Origin: Siphonodentalium dalli
Taxonomy: Eukaryota; Mollusca; Scaphopoda; Gadilida; Siphonodentaliidae
NCBI GenBank assembly: GCA_032622095.1
Contig: CP136061.1
Location: 219,885,148 to 219,949,147 of the forward strand
DNA: 64,000 nt
Direction of reading: 5' to 3'
Numbering within the stretch: position 1 is the stretch's first letter; each line of letters begins with the position of its first letter. Under the pieces are notes generated by a model. It saw only the letters and a program-made list of their open reading frames with translations. It ran no database searches and had not been told where the DNA came from. Positions 54,602-64,000 of this stretch are shown piece by piece. The position numbers were made by a program, and so were the translations under genes.

Positions 54602-55007
54602 AAGCCTTGAAATAGTGTGTCTGTCATTTGCGGAATAGGGTCCACAGAGGGTGAATTTAGTGACACCAAATTCACCCTGTGGGAACCTCATTCTCCTGAG
54701 GCTCCAACTGCTATGGGAGACCCATATCAGATTGAAGATCCTCAGTTTGAAGTTGGTGATGTTCACCCATTAGTCACCTCAATATGCATTCTGCAAATTA
54801 GTGGATATAGAAACAGAACAGAAGGAGAAAAAGTAACTAAAACAATATTAATTTGAGACTAGATACTTCCCAGAAGATAAGGGCTAAGCAGAACGAGGCC
54901 CTCAGAGGGTGTATTTGGTGATGCTAGCCAACTCGGTGGGGTAGCATCACTACATTCACCATCTGGGGACCTCATTCTTCAAATTACAGACACCCTTTCA
55001 AGGCTTG
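54602..55007. mobile_element. Double-hairpin element, complete copy
   Basis: Terminal inverted repeats: caagccttgaaatagtgtgt at the left and acaccctttcaaggcttg at the right. Hairpin 1 (54640-54693) and hairpin 2 (54885-54985) use gaggtcc-cagagggtg arms, with a spacer containing 'ttggtgatgttcacccatta'. Confidence 0.75.
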
Positions 55008-55079
55008 TTATCTTTCAGAACAGTTGATGTTTTTGACACTGAATTTACTCACAAATCGGAAGATATTAACTAATTAGCA

Positions 55080-56350
55080 CTAGTCCAACCATTTGAGCAT
55101 GTCACAAATATTTCAGGCAACAATTTTAAACACTGTTCGTCGCGTCACATGATTATATTCTCATGCGCGTCGCAAACATTCTCATGTAAAATGTTCACTG
55201 CTGCTTAGGTAGCCTCATGATTATAGATTATGAATGTCACAAACAATCCATGCAGAAAGTTCAAATTTAATAGTCTGGCTGCTTTGTCATGGGTTTCATG
55301 AACATTCCAGTCTTAGAAGGTTCAAAACTTTGGATCCAGTTACATGATTTTAGCATGTCACAAACATAAATATCCAGAAGGCTTGAATCTACTCAGGCAG
55401 CCAAATATTTATATTCACATGCTTGTGACAAGCATTCTATGTTAGAAGGCTGGATTTTGTCCTGTCAAATGGTTATCTTCTCACGCCTGTTACAAACATT
55501 CGAATCAGAAGGCTCAAAATTTATTAGTCCAGCCAGCTAATCATGTTCTCTTGAATGTCAGAAACATTCCACTCAGAAGGTTCGGCACTTTGTCCAGCAA
55601 AATGACTATCGTCATGAATTTCACAATCCATCCATCCAGAAGGATTAAATCTATTAATACAGCCACAATCTATTAACCCTTTACCTAACAAACCGGCCAA
55701 AACCGGCCAAATAAAGCTTCAACAGCCTAAAATATCTTCGGTCTGTCTCAATAGAACCATACAAATATGGATATCATTGGAACCGGCTCCTTGACCACAT
55801 TGTGATAGTTACAGTTATGCCCTGTGCCAATTCATTCTCTTATATATGCGAGTCGACCATAGGTCGCCTCGCATATATAAGAGAATGCATTGGCCTAAAA
55901 AAAATCTTTTTTTAACACTTTTTACCATTTTTTCTTACATTCTTTAACAATTTTATAATTTTTAATGTGTTAAGCCAATGCATTCTCTTATATATGCGAG
56001 GCGACCTATGGTCGACTCGCATATATAAGAGAATGCATTGGCACAGGGCCCTTAGAATTGGGTAAAGGGTTAATACAGCCACAATCTATTAATGCAGCCA
56101 CAATCATAATTATATTCTGAAGCATTTCATAAATATTCCAACCATAAGTCTCAACATTGCCAGTCCACCTGTATGATTGTATTCTTGAGTTGTTGATTAT
56201 GTTGCAAAATTTCAGCTGCCACAGTTATAATTTTGAGCTTGTCACAAAATTCCAATCAGAAGGTTTGACAATTTGTCCAGCCAAATCAGGCCAAATGATT
56301 ATATTCTTGTGCATGTTTCAAACTTTCTAAATCAGAAGGTTTGGCAATTT
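55080..56350 (+). repeat. Tandem array of diverged ~75-80-bp units
   Basis: Units with 'cagccaaatgattatattctca', 'gtcacaaacattcca' and 'cagaaggttcaaa' repeat about a dozen times. The array is interrupted by the MITE at 55673-56073 and continues after it. Confidence 0.65.
55673..56073. mobile_element. TTAA MITE family A inserted in tandem array
   Basis: TTAACCCTTTACCTAACAA to ttgggtaaaGGGTTAA, with both 67-bp hairpins. Flanks are clean array sequence (cacaatcta and tacagccac), consistent with one TTAA target being duplicated. Confidence 0.87.
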
Positions 56351-58100
56351 GAGAAATGAATCTTTCTTGGTGAAGCTTCTTTTTGTGTTGATATTAAACG
56401 ATTCATTTCTTCTCCTCATATCTGAAAATGATAAACAATAAAAACTTGTATCAACCGTCACATACAAGACACGCCTCTATGGTATCTTCCCCCACTACAA
56501 ACCCTGATTCAAACAACTTTTTCTCGGATAAGGTTAATGTCTCGCCATTTCATGACTATAACAAGAGGTGGCATCAGAGATGCTGTGTCTCGTTTTCGGT
56601 GGCTTACCGCCGGTGGCTACCGCCAATTGGTGTGCATCAGTATCGGTAGACTAATTAATAGGTAAAATCGAAAAATGACTAATTAAGGGCCATAACTCCA
56701 TCAAATTTTATCGGGCCAGGCTGGTTTTCGAACTCGTCCGAAATATTCTTGGCAAGTATGTCTATTCCAAATTTTAAACAAATCGGAGGACGTTTGTTGA
56801 AGTTATCGCGCTAACGAGCTAAAAATTCACGAAAAATGACTAATTAAGGGCCATAACTCTATAAAATTTTATCGGACCAAGCCGGTTTTCGAACTCGTCC
56901 GAGATATTCTTGGGAGACACCTATATACCAAATTTCAATCAAATCGGATAACGTTTGTTGAAGTTATCGTGCTAACAAGCTGAAAATTCGTGAAATATGA
57001 CTAATTAAGGGCCATAACTCTATCAAATTTTATCGGACGAGGCCAGTTTTCGAACTCATCCGAGATATTCTTGGGAGACACCTATATACCAAATTTCAAT
57101 CAAATCGGATAACGTTTGTTGAAGTTATCGCGCTAACAAGCTGAAAATTCGTGAAAAATGACTAATTAAGGGCCATAACTCTATCAAATTTTATCGGACG
57201 AGGCCGGTTTTCGAACTCATCCGAGATATTCTTGGGAGACACCTATATACCAAATTTCAATCAAATCGGATAACGTTTGTTGAAGTTATCGCGCTAACGA
57301 GCTGAAAATTCGTGAAGAATGACTAATTAAGAGCCATAACTCTATCAAATTTTATCGGACCAGGCTGGTTTTCGAACTCATCCGAGATATTCTTGGGAGA
57401 CACCTATATACCAAATTTCAATCAAATCGTATAACGTTTGTTGAAGTTATCGCGCTAACGAGCTGAAAATTCAAAGGGCCATAACTCTGTAATAAATGTG
57501 CGGACGAACCCGATTTTTTGTCGGCAGGTTACGTGCATGGATATGTACTCACACACCAAAAAATTTAATCCGTCAATAAACGGTTGAGTTATAAGCAAAA
57601 CACGCCGCCCGTCCGCCGCCCGTCCGCCGCCCGCCCACCGTCCCTCATCAAACTATAAGTCGAGTTTTGGAAAAAAACTCGACTAAAAAGCAAAATAAGC
57701 AATAAAATAATAGGTTTATTTTTTGTCATATGTAGCTTCTGGGTGTGCGGAGATACTCAAGTCTGGGTATCTCCCCCACCCCCAACCAAAACCCGGACTC
57801 AAACAAGTTTTTCTCATATAAAGTTCTCGCCATTTCATGACTAGCTAAAGTAAAATACATGTATGCAATAAAATCATAAGTTTATTTGTTATCATATGTA
57901 GCAGCTGCTGGGTGGGTGCTAGGCCTGAGTATCTTACCCCCCCCCCCCCCCCCCCCCCCCCTATATCCCAAACCCTGGCTCGATCAACATTTTCTTGTAT
58001 AAAGTTAATATCTTGCATTTAGTGCCTATAAAACAAAAGAAGTGAGATAAAATCATAAGGTGATATTTTGACATATGTACGTTGTTGTGAGGGGTTACTA
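56350..58100. repeat. Diverged ~170-200-bp tandem repeat, split by another array
   Basis: Units with 'tatc-tcccccac', 'ccaaaaccc-gactcaaaca', 'tttttctc-tataaagtt' and 'gccatttcatgacta' occur before (56400-56560) and after (57700-58090) the 161-bp array. A run of 25 C lies at 57937-57961. Confidence 0.6.
56660..57690 (+). repeat. 161-bp tandem repeat, five units, with GC-rich tail
   Basis: gactaattaagggccataac recurs at exactly 161-bp spacing (56677, 56838, 56999, 57160, 57321). Each unit holds 'ggttttcgaactc-tccgaga' and 'aagttatcgcgctaac'. The tail has cgccgcccgtccgccgcccg and a short hairpin gtcgagttttggaaaaaaac then tcgac. Confidence 0.88.
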
Positions 58101-58598
58101 ACAACTTGAACTAAAAAAATTAAAAGAATTTTTTTTCTTCAAAAAGTAGTTTTCTCATCATTTCATAAATAATAATATAAAATAAGTGAGAGAAAAAATT
58201 AAATAGGTGGGAGGAAGATATCCAGAGTGGGGGGAGATACCCCAGGTTATCTTCACCCTGGGGAGGGGGGAGATAAACTGTTACCAGTTTTACCACAGAA
58301 TGCAATGACTTGAACACTCATCAGATATTCTGGAATAATTTTTAGGCAAATGTATAAAATAAAATGTTACATTATATGCACACTGGTTCCAGAAATTTAT
58401 TCATATTCAGAGTCTTTAGTTGATGCCCTGTCTCGAATTAGATTTGAACATGATGTGTACTTAATGTTACCCAATCCACATCCGTTAATTATTTGTGGTA
58501 TAATCGATCAATGTTACAATAAAGTATGGAAACTTCTCGCAGTAAATGACTAAGAGTCAAGTATTATTTTAGGTATAATTATCATATTATTATCTGCA

Positions 58599-58692
58599 TT
58601 ATTCTCTGTATATGCGTGGACATTATTCTCTGTATATGCGTGGACATTATTCTCTGTATATGCATGGACATTATTCTCTGTATATTCTCTGT
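58599..58692. repeat. 24-bp tandem repeat, about four units
   Basis: attattctctgtatatgcgt plus ggac is repeated three times, with a shortened fourth unit, downstream of the last SLC26 candidate exon. Confidence 0.85.
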
Positions 58693-58803
58693 ATATTCCA
58701 CACTACATTCATAATTTAAATGAAACATCAATCCCAATTTCATGCATAAAGCTAAAATGTGAAATTTGCAGCAGCATTTGCATGTTGATAAAGTACTACT
58801 TAC

Positions 58804-58890
58804 ATCGTACTCCACATAGTCTTTTGCATTCTTGCTTGTGAGCAGGAATCGTGTATTTGTTGGTGGGACATATATATCTGTTCCTCCAGT
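58804..58890 (-). CDS. Possible SLC26 C-terminal exon
   Basis: A 29-codon frame lies between tcattacag and GTAAGT (minus strand), phase 0 at both ends, as the preceding exon requires. It would add TGGTDIYVPPTNTRFLLTSK and NAKDYVEYD to the C-terminal tail. I do not recognise the peptide. If the donor is not used, the frame stays open through a 24-bp repeat to a stop near 58582. Confidence 0.45.
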
Positions 58891-61800
58891 CTGTAATGAA
58901 AGCTACTATTAAATGGCATAATATTTGGTCCAAGTGCGTAACCATATCCAAACTAAAACCGAAAATGTTGGTTCCTTGTTTTAGGTTCATAATAATTTTC
59001 TGTCTTAACCCTTTACCCAACAAACCGGCCAAAACCGGCCAAATAAAGCTTCAACAGCCAAAATTATCTTGGGTCTGTCTCAATAAAACCATACAAATAT
59101 GGATATCATTGGAACCGGCTACTTGACCACATTGTGATGGTTATAGTTATACCCTGTGCCAATGCATTCTCTTATATATGCGAGTCGACCATAGGTCGCC
59201 TCGCATATATAAGAGAATGCATTGGCCTAAAAAAAAACTTTTTTTAACACTTTTTACCATTTTTTCTTACATTCTTTAACAATTTTATAATTTTTAATGT
59301 GTTAAGCCAATGCATTCTCTTATATATGCGAGGCGACCTATGGTCGACTCGCATATATAAGAGAATGCATTGGCACAGGGCCATTCTGTTGGGTAAAGGG
59401 TTAATGAAGTGGCCTCCTGTTGTCACTTTACCCTCCAAAGGTCATGTGACCAATTATCGATGTTACAATAAAATAGTTATAGCATCATATTTGACTCTGG
59501 TTAGACATTTGACAAGGGCTTTAATGGTATACCCCTGCTACAATACAATACTTGTCACGATTTTTGTTTTGCTCACAATAAGATATGCGTATCACAAATA
59601 ACTTTAGACTTAAAACTTTATTGAAATTTTAATCCGCAGTGACAAATGGTGGATTGGTATAATTATAATTCCATTTCTCATTTGTAATAGCATACCAATT
59701 CCATGCATATAAGCTAAAAAGTTACACTAAAACAATTTAACGGTACTCAATCTATAAATTACAACAAAATAATGCTGGCCACTGTCAACTATGGTATAAA
59801 ATTTCCCAAAACATGTTATTTATCAACATGGTTTCCAACGAAATATGGCCGTATCATCACTTGATTATCATGAAACAAATTTGGCCATATTGCCACTTGA
59901 TTTTTGAGTTATCCATCTTCAACCGTGTTGACAAATATTTTCCAGGCCACAAATAAGTACATATCTCGAGAAATAACAAATTTCAAAAATCGATATCTCA
60001 TCACTCTGAGCTTTGATGGGTGGGTTCCTTGACTCAAATCAATATTATTTACCCCCGAAGCCCAAAAAAAAGTCATTTGGGAGCACTAATTCGCATTATG
60101 CATCTTTAAGTAATATCTTTCTCATTTGTTGGACACTATTGTTGAATGCTAGACTTAACACTCACAGCCACTAAGGAACTGTACATATACATGTAGTCGA
60201 TAAAATATATCAAAATGTACGAATAAGCAGATCACGATACATCTGTTACGATTCTGAAGAATCGTGATACACACATATTATGATTAATCATTACACCACA
60301 AATTTGATGATATGCGTTATCGTGATTACATTATAATAACATAGACTCACATTTGACTCTGGATATATACTCAGTATATGTGTAACTGCATCGTGAACTG
60401 TAAAGAATAATCTCTCATTCTCTACTTTCTTATAAAGATTGCTCCGCCGCAACATGTTTCGTATGTCAGCTGGAAAAAGAGAAATTGTGGGATAAGCAAA
60501 GTTTCAATCATTTCATTAATATCTGTTTAATAATAGCAACCAACAAGGGTGCTTATACCTAAGGCAGGTCAATGACGTCATATAATTTGTTCTATATCCA
60601 TCAGTGATTTTTCAAGATCGCGGGTATAGATTTTGGAGAAATTGTCACGTGACTTCCGGTTAGCAACCGTGTGGAGATTGCAAAAAAACGCGGAATTGGA
60701 AATGAAGGATCGCGATAAAAATGAAAGTAACTACTTCACAACTAACAAATAATTCACATGTGATTTAAGTCTATTAATTTCATTTAGACCAATTTCGTTG
60801 GTCAAGCTTAATTAAAACGAAAAATGAAGAAGTCATGACGATAACCCAGACAAGATTTTACAATCCACGACACGTCTTGTCAATTTGGCATGTCGTCTCA
60901 GTCGTGACCACTGCATGATGTTACATAAATTATTCTTATGTCGCCGAAAAAAGGCAAATTTGAGGCACATCATGTGTGGTTGCTCAACTACGTGTCACGT
61001 ACGATTCATATTAGACAATTATGATATACACTGTTATATACTGTTTGGGAGAATCCATTTGGTAAACAAAGGGTTAAAACATGTTTCATGATTTTATTTA
61101 GATCTGAGATAAAGAAGAGAGCAAAATTGTTTACTAAACACTCACATATAGATATATATATATATAGCAATGCCCTAAATAATCGACTCCTTTACAACAG
61201 AAGACTTATGGATAATTTTTCAGGCTTTAGTTGGAAATATGGCTTGTTGCCATTCATCGGAAAGCTCTGTGAGTGCTGTCCAATGAATGGCAACAAGCCA
61301 TATTTCTAACTAATTCCTGAAAAATTACCCATAATTCTGCTGTGGTTAAGGAGTTGATTATTTAGGGCATTACTTTACATCTCACCAATAGATTCTATAT
61401 TCACGAGAAAACATAAGTAGGTCACTCTGAACATAAAATGCATGGACCCATTGCATAGAAAACTCTGTCATCTGCTGATATATTCTGAACACCACCCCAG
61501 ATGAATAATAGACTATTCCAATTTATACTTTCATAACTGAATGGGAGATTCCTGTTAGTAAAGAAAGGGTGAGTACTAACCTCTGTAGACTGCTACATAC
61601 ACCATGATCTCTATTGTTTTATATTCTTTAACAACCTGAAAAATAAATTTCAAGTAGTTTATAATAACTGATTAATATTATGTAAGTAGAAAATATACAT
61701 ATACATACAGTCTATTAATTTCAAAGCTGTTGGCCTTAGGCCTTCGTCGGTGAAAGTTAATATTATAATTGCTTCAGTCATATTTTGTAATCGGGCATGC

Positions 61801-62354
61801 ATCATGTGAAAATTTGACATTCAGGATATACAGTCAGATTTACACATAATGTGCTAAAATGTGTTTTTGACTTGTTCTATTATTATAAAAAACAGAAATT
61901 ATTACAAATTTTTCATTTTTATATACAGTGTATATTTTCTTAACTGTGATTTAATGATTATGTTGGTGTAGATTTTTGAATAATAAATAAAAAGTTCCCA
62001 GATGCCAGTGTTTAAACTCAATGAAATTACTTTAATTTGAAGGCAGTTCACTGTGAGACAGCTAGGGCATATTTACTTGGTAGATATCTCTGATATAGTT
62101 TTAATAGCTACTGAGTCAATGTGACTCATTGTTGATAGACGAAGGATTATTTTACATATTGTACAACACTGATTACATACCTCTGATATAGTTTTGATAG
62201 CTACTGAGTCGATGTGACTCATTGTTGATAGGTCTAGGATTATACTGTGTATGCTGGAACGAGGCAAATCAATCTCTACACACGGCTCGTTTTCTCGATC
62301 AAGGCTGTAGTTCGGGTTTTCTCTTTGAAACTGCTCCCTCAACCATTGTCTGTG
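58804..62354 (-). CDS. SLC26/SulP anion transporter, STAS-domain exons (partial)
   Basis: Join on the - strand of 62181-62354, 61581-61635, 60351-60469 and, less surely, 58804-58890. The first three translate in matching phase into a STAS domain: HSIILDLSTMSHIDSVAIKT, then VVKEYKTIEIMVYVAVYR, then LFFTVHDAVTHIL. This follows the SLC26 pattern of a buried ILD strand, ID-S-V helix cap, VKEY helix, VYVA strand and the final HDAV helix. A 55-bp exon between the first two blocks fits the pattern. SLC26 proteins are plasma-membrane exchangers of chloride, sulfate, bicarbonate or other anions; STAS is their cytosolic C-terminal regulatory domain. The transmembrane exons should lie beyond 64000. I cannot say which SLC26 paralogue this is. 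The gene is convergent with DNM1L. Confidence 0.85.
59005..59404. mobile_element. TTAA MITE family A
   Basis: TTAACCCTTTACCCAACAA to gttgggtaaaGGGTTAA with both 67-bp hairpins, between two candidate SLC26 exons. Confidence 0.87.
59740..60115 (-). repeat. Dispersed repeat (reverse of 11930-12420 family)
   Basis: Shares 'ccactgtcaactatggtata', 'aaatatggccgtat' and 'ctttgatgggtgggttcctt' with the 51.5-kb copy. Confidence 0.65.
60351..60469 (-). CDS. SLC26 STAS exon, end of domain
   Basis: The exon lies between ctctttttccag and GTGAGT (minus strand), 119 bp, phase 1 to phase 0. It encodes ADIRNMLRRSNLYKKVENER followed by LFFTVHDAVTHILSIYPESN. The HDAV motif marks the last helix of SLC26 STAS domains. 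Confidence 0.86.
60573..60659. promoter_or_regulatory. Promoter-like cluster: CRE, E-box and ETS motifs
   Basis: A perfect TGACGTCA lies at 60573-60580. GTCACGTGAC is at 60644-60653, overlapping ACTTCCGG (ETS site CCGGAAGT on the - strand) at 60652-60659. These lie in an SLC26 intron. No adjoining gene was confirmed, so a promoter role is inference. Confidence 0.35.
61167..61375. mobile_element. Mariner-type palindromic MITE
   Basis: GCAATGCCCTAAATAATCG to its inverse, next to a (ta)n tract. The arms carry 'aaatatggcttgttgccatt', and the central loop differs from other copies. Confidence 0.78.
61581..61635 (-). CDS. SLC26 STAS exon, 55 bp
   Basis: The exon lies between tttttcag and GTTAGT (minus strand). 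It encodes VVKEYKTIEIMVYVAVYR plus one base, joining in phase to the exons either side. The block corresponds to the VKEY helix and following beta strand of STAS domains. A repeat fragment ends within about ten bases of its donor. Confidence 0.85.
62088..62150 (-). pseudogene. Tandem partial copy of the SLC26 STAS exon
   Basis: The 63 bp correspond to 62181-62243 and still read LSTMSHIDSVAIKTISE on the - strand. The donor GTATGT is replaced by ATATCT and there is no good acceptor. Only a handful of differences separate the copies, so the duplication is fairly recent. Confidence 0.8.
62181..62354 (-). CDS. SLC26 STAS exon, first half of domain
   Basis: Fifty-eight whole codons lie between a gtttgcttccag acceptor and a GTATGT donor (minus strand). 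They encode HRQWLREQFQRENPNY, an acidic linker (LDRENEPCVEIDLP) and HSIILDLSTMSHIDSVAIKT. The linker holds the variable loop of the SLC26 STAS fold. The 3' end of the exon is duplicated 93 bp further downstream. Confidence 0.85.
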
Positions 62355-62721
62355 CTGGAAGCAAACAGAATAAGTAGAAGTGCAGTTTCGATCAGCCAGC
62401 CCAGGCCATGGCAATAATTTTGCCTGTGTGGAAGAAAATCGGCTAAGGCAAAAACTTATTTTACCAAGGCAATTTTGCAACATTATTGCTTTCTGCAACA
62501 ATATTGCCATTTCAAATAAATAATGACCTTACAACCCACTTGAATCCATGTATGCTATTTTATTGTGATTAGTTACCAAAGAAATTGTGGACAATACCGT
62601 ATCTAATTCACTCAAATAACTGTCATCTAAATTTTTAGTTATTTTGGGGAACATTGTTTCCAGGCCACTAATCAACATATATGTAGAATTCCTCAACCAT
62701 CTCCCAAACATCTCCAAATGG

Positions 62722-63175
62722 TTAAAGCCACATGGCAGTTTGCGCTTCAAAATACAAATAATATTATTAGCTTTTGAATTTTTCCCGGTATCAAAATAGG
62801 TTGATAAATATCTTAATTACCATTCTACAAGCATTCTGTAACCCAAAACGACGCATTGAAGTAATGACAAATCCAATATGAACAAGGTGTTTGGGTAGCA
62901 AAAAAAAAACCCAGCCATTTGCACGACATGGAACAGAACAGAGCGTTCTGTGTTATTCTATTCTTGATATGGTAGCAATAAAGAGCTTTTGTCTGACTTC
63001 GGGCAAAACACTGAAAACGGCTGGAAAATGGCTTTGACTTTGGTAGGTATTTTTCAAAGCATATGAAGTCGGCATATCAATATTTCGTGTATTTATGTAT
63101 TTATCGACCTATCGTATCCGCCCCTCCAAATTACGTAAACAGAATTTGGAGGTTCGAATGAGCCATGCTGTTTAA
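62722..63175. mobile_element. 454-bp TTAA-flanked element
   Basis: TTAAAGCCACATGGCAG at the left; the right end is the reverse complement of TTAAACAGCATGGCTC. Both ends match those at 9818 and 12955. Confidence 0.55.
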
Positions 63176-63506
63176 TATTCATTTGCCATGGATGTTACTG
63201 TAGGAAAATATATGTAACAAAGAGCTAAAGGATGTCATTTTGGCGAAAAAAGTTGTATTTCTGATTGACACAAGGAAATTTTAGTTACCCAATGAACTAG
63301 GCAATAGTACCTAAGCAAACTGATTTTGTCTCTGCTTTTACCTGTGCATTGTCTATTGACTAGGATAATTCCCACGGCTGATCAGCCTATCGTATGTCAC
63401 ATCTGTGTTAACTTCTAATTTCCACAGATCTAAAAGTGGATCGATTAAACTCAACTGCAGCCATTTAAATGCTACAGAATCTATTGTCAAGTTCTATTGA
63501 TATAAT

Positions 63507-63705
63507 TTAACCCTTCCTATAGTAAATGGATTCTCACATTCAGTTATAAAAGTATACACTGGAATTATTCAACTGGAGGGATGTTAAGGATATATGAGCA
63601 GGTGACAGCCAGATGGAATGATAATACAAGTGCAAAAGGATTCATTTTTATTGGTGGAAATGTTCAGATAATAATGAGTTTTAGTATAGATCTCGAAAGG
63701 GTTAA
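63507..63705. mobile_element. TTAA MITE family D
   Basis: TTAACCCTTCCTATAG to ctcgaaaGGGTTAA, with 'ggattctcacattcagttat' near the left end. The central hairpin is mostly deleted. Confidence 0.68.
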
Positions 63706-63714
63706 AGATGCAAA

Positions 63715-64000
63715 ATCTGAATTAACTCTCCTAAATTACTGTTTCTTTGGCTTCGGGAGTAAAAATATTTTATTTGAGTCAAGGAACCCACCCATCAAAG
63801 CTATCAGATATCGATTTTTGAAATCTGTTATTTTTCACCACCTGGAATATTTGGCCGCCTGGCAAATATTTGATGAATGCCAATCGACATACTCTCGATA
63901 CCAAATTAAATTGAACAAACTGTTGATATCTAATACTTTTTGGGCAATGTTATACTATAGTTGACAGCATCAATTTTTGTCAATTAATTGATTCTGATAA
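63715..64000 (+). repeat. Dispersed repeat (11930-12420 family), cut by window end
   Basis: ctcctaaattactgtttctt, 'gaggaacccacccatcaaag'-like and 'atactatagttgacag' segments follow the order of the 12-kb copy. Confidence 0.65.

Noticed and set aside
55080-56350. CRISPR-like spacing of repeats
   Set aside because: Units are diverged throughout, without constant repeats and unique spacers, and the genome is clearly eukaryotic.

Overview
The window is nuclear DNA of an animal: AT-rich, intron-rich, with short exons, GT-AG splice sites and a dense load of non-autonomous DNA transposons. Several repeat classes (units carrying 'agggccataactc', 'ccgtccgtccg' and 'aatttggtatg') are of the kind common in bivalve and other mollusc genomes. 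A marine mollusc, probably a bivalve, is therefore the best guess; this is inference, not proof.

Two genes are well supported. (1) DNM1L/Drp1, the dynamin-related GTPase of mitochondrial and peroxisomal fission, runs on the + strand from 2841 to 44477. Fifteen exons encode residues from the P-loop (SSGKSS) to the C-terminus (IRETHLW, stop). All splice phases agree and the exons sum to 662 codons plus stop. Only the first coding exon (about 34 codons in other animals) is missing and probably lies upstream. (2) On the - strand, at 62354 down to 58804, are exons of the STAS domain of an SLC26/SulP anion transporter; its membrane part should lie beyond base 64000. The two genes are convergent.

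Between them (about 44.7-58.6 kb) the sequence is mostly repeats. It also holds two weaker + strand candidates: a two-exon 3' gene end at 45052-45834 followed by AATAAA, and a single exon-like reading frame at 53685-53893. I recognise neither.

Layout: 1-2840 noncoding; 2841-44477 DNM1L with introns of about 0.4-10 kb. The introns carry piggyBac-type (TTAA) MITEs, two hAT-like elements with 8-bp target duplications, mariner-type palindromic MITEs, long palindromes, a 2.1-kb 22/26-bp minisatellite and a 174-bp tandem repeat. Next come the repeat-rich intergenic region with a 161-bp array, then the SLC26 exons, then more repeats.

The most unusual structure is a set of TTAA-flanked elements that share one hairpin arm but differ in terminal repeats and hairpin centre. 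They carry two hairpins in mirror order, and three TTAA elements are chained end to end at 24557-25576. Both real genes also carry a tandem copy of the 3' end of an internal exon in the following intron.
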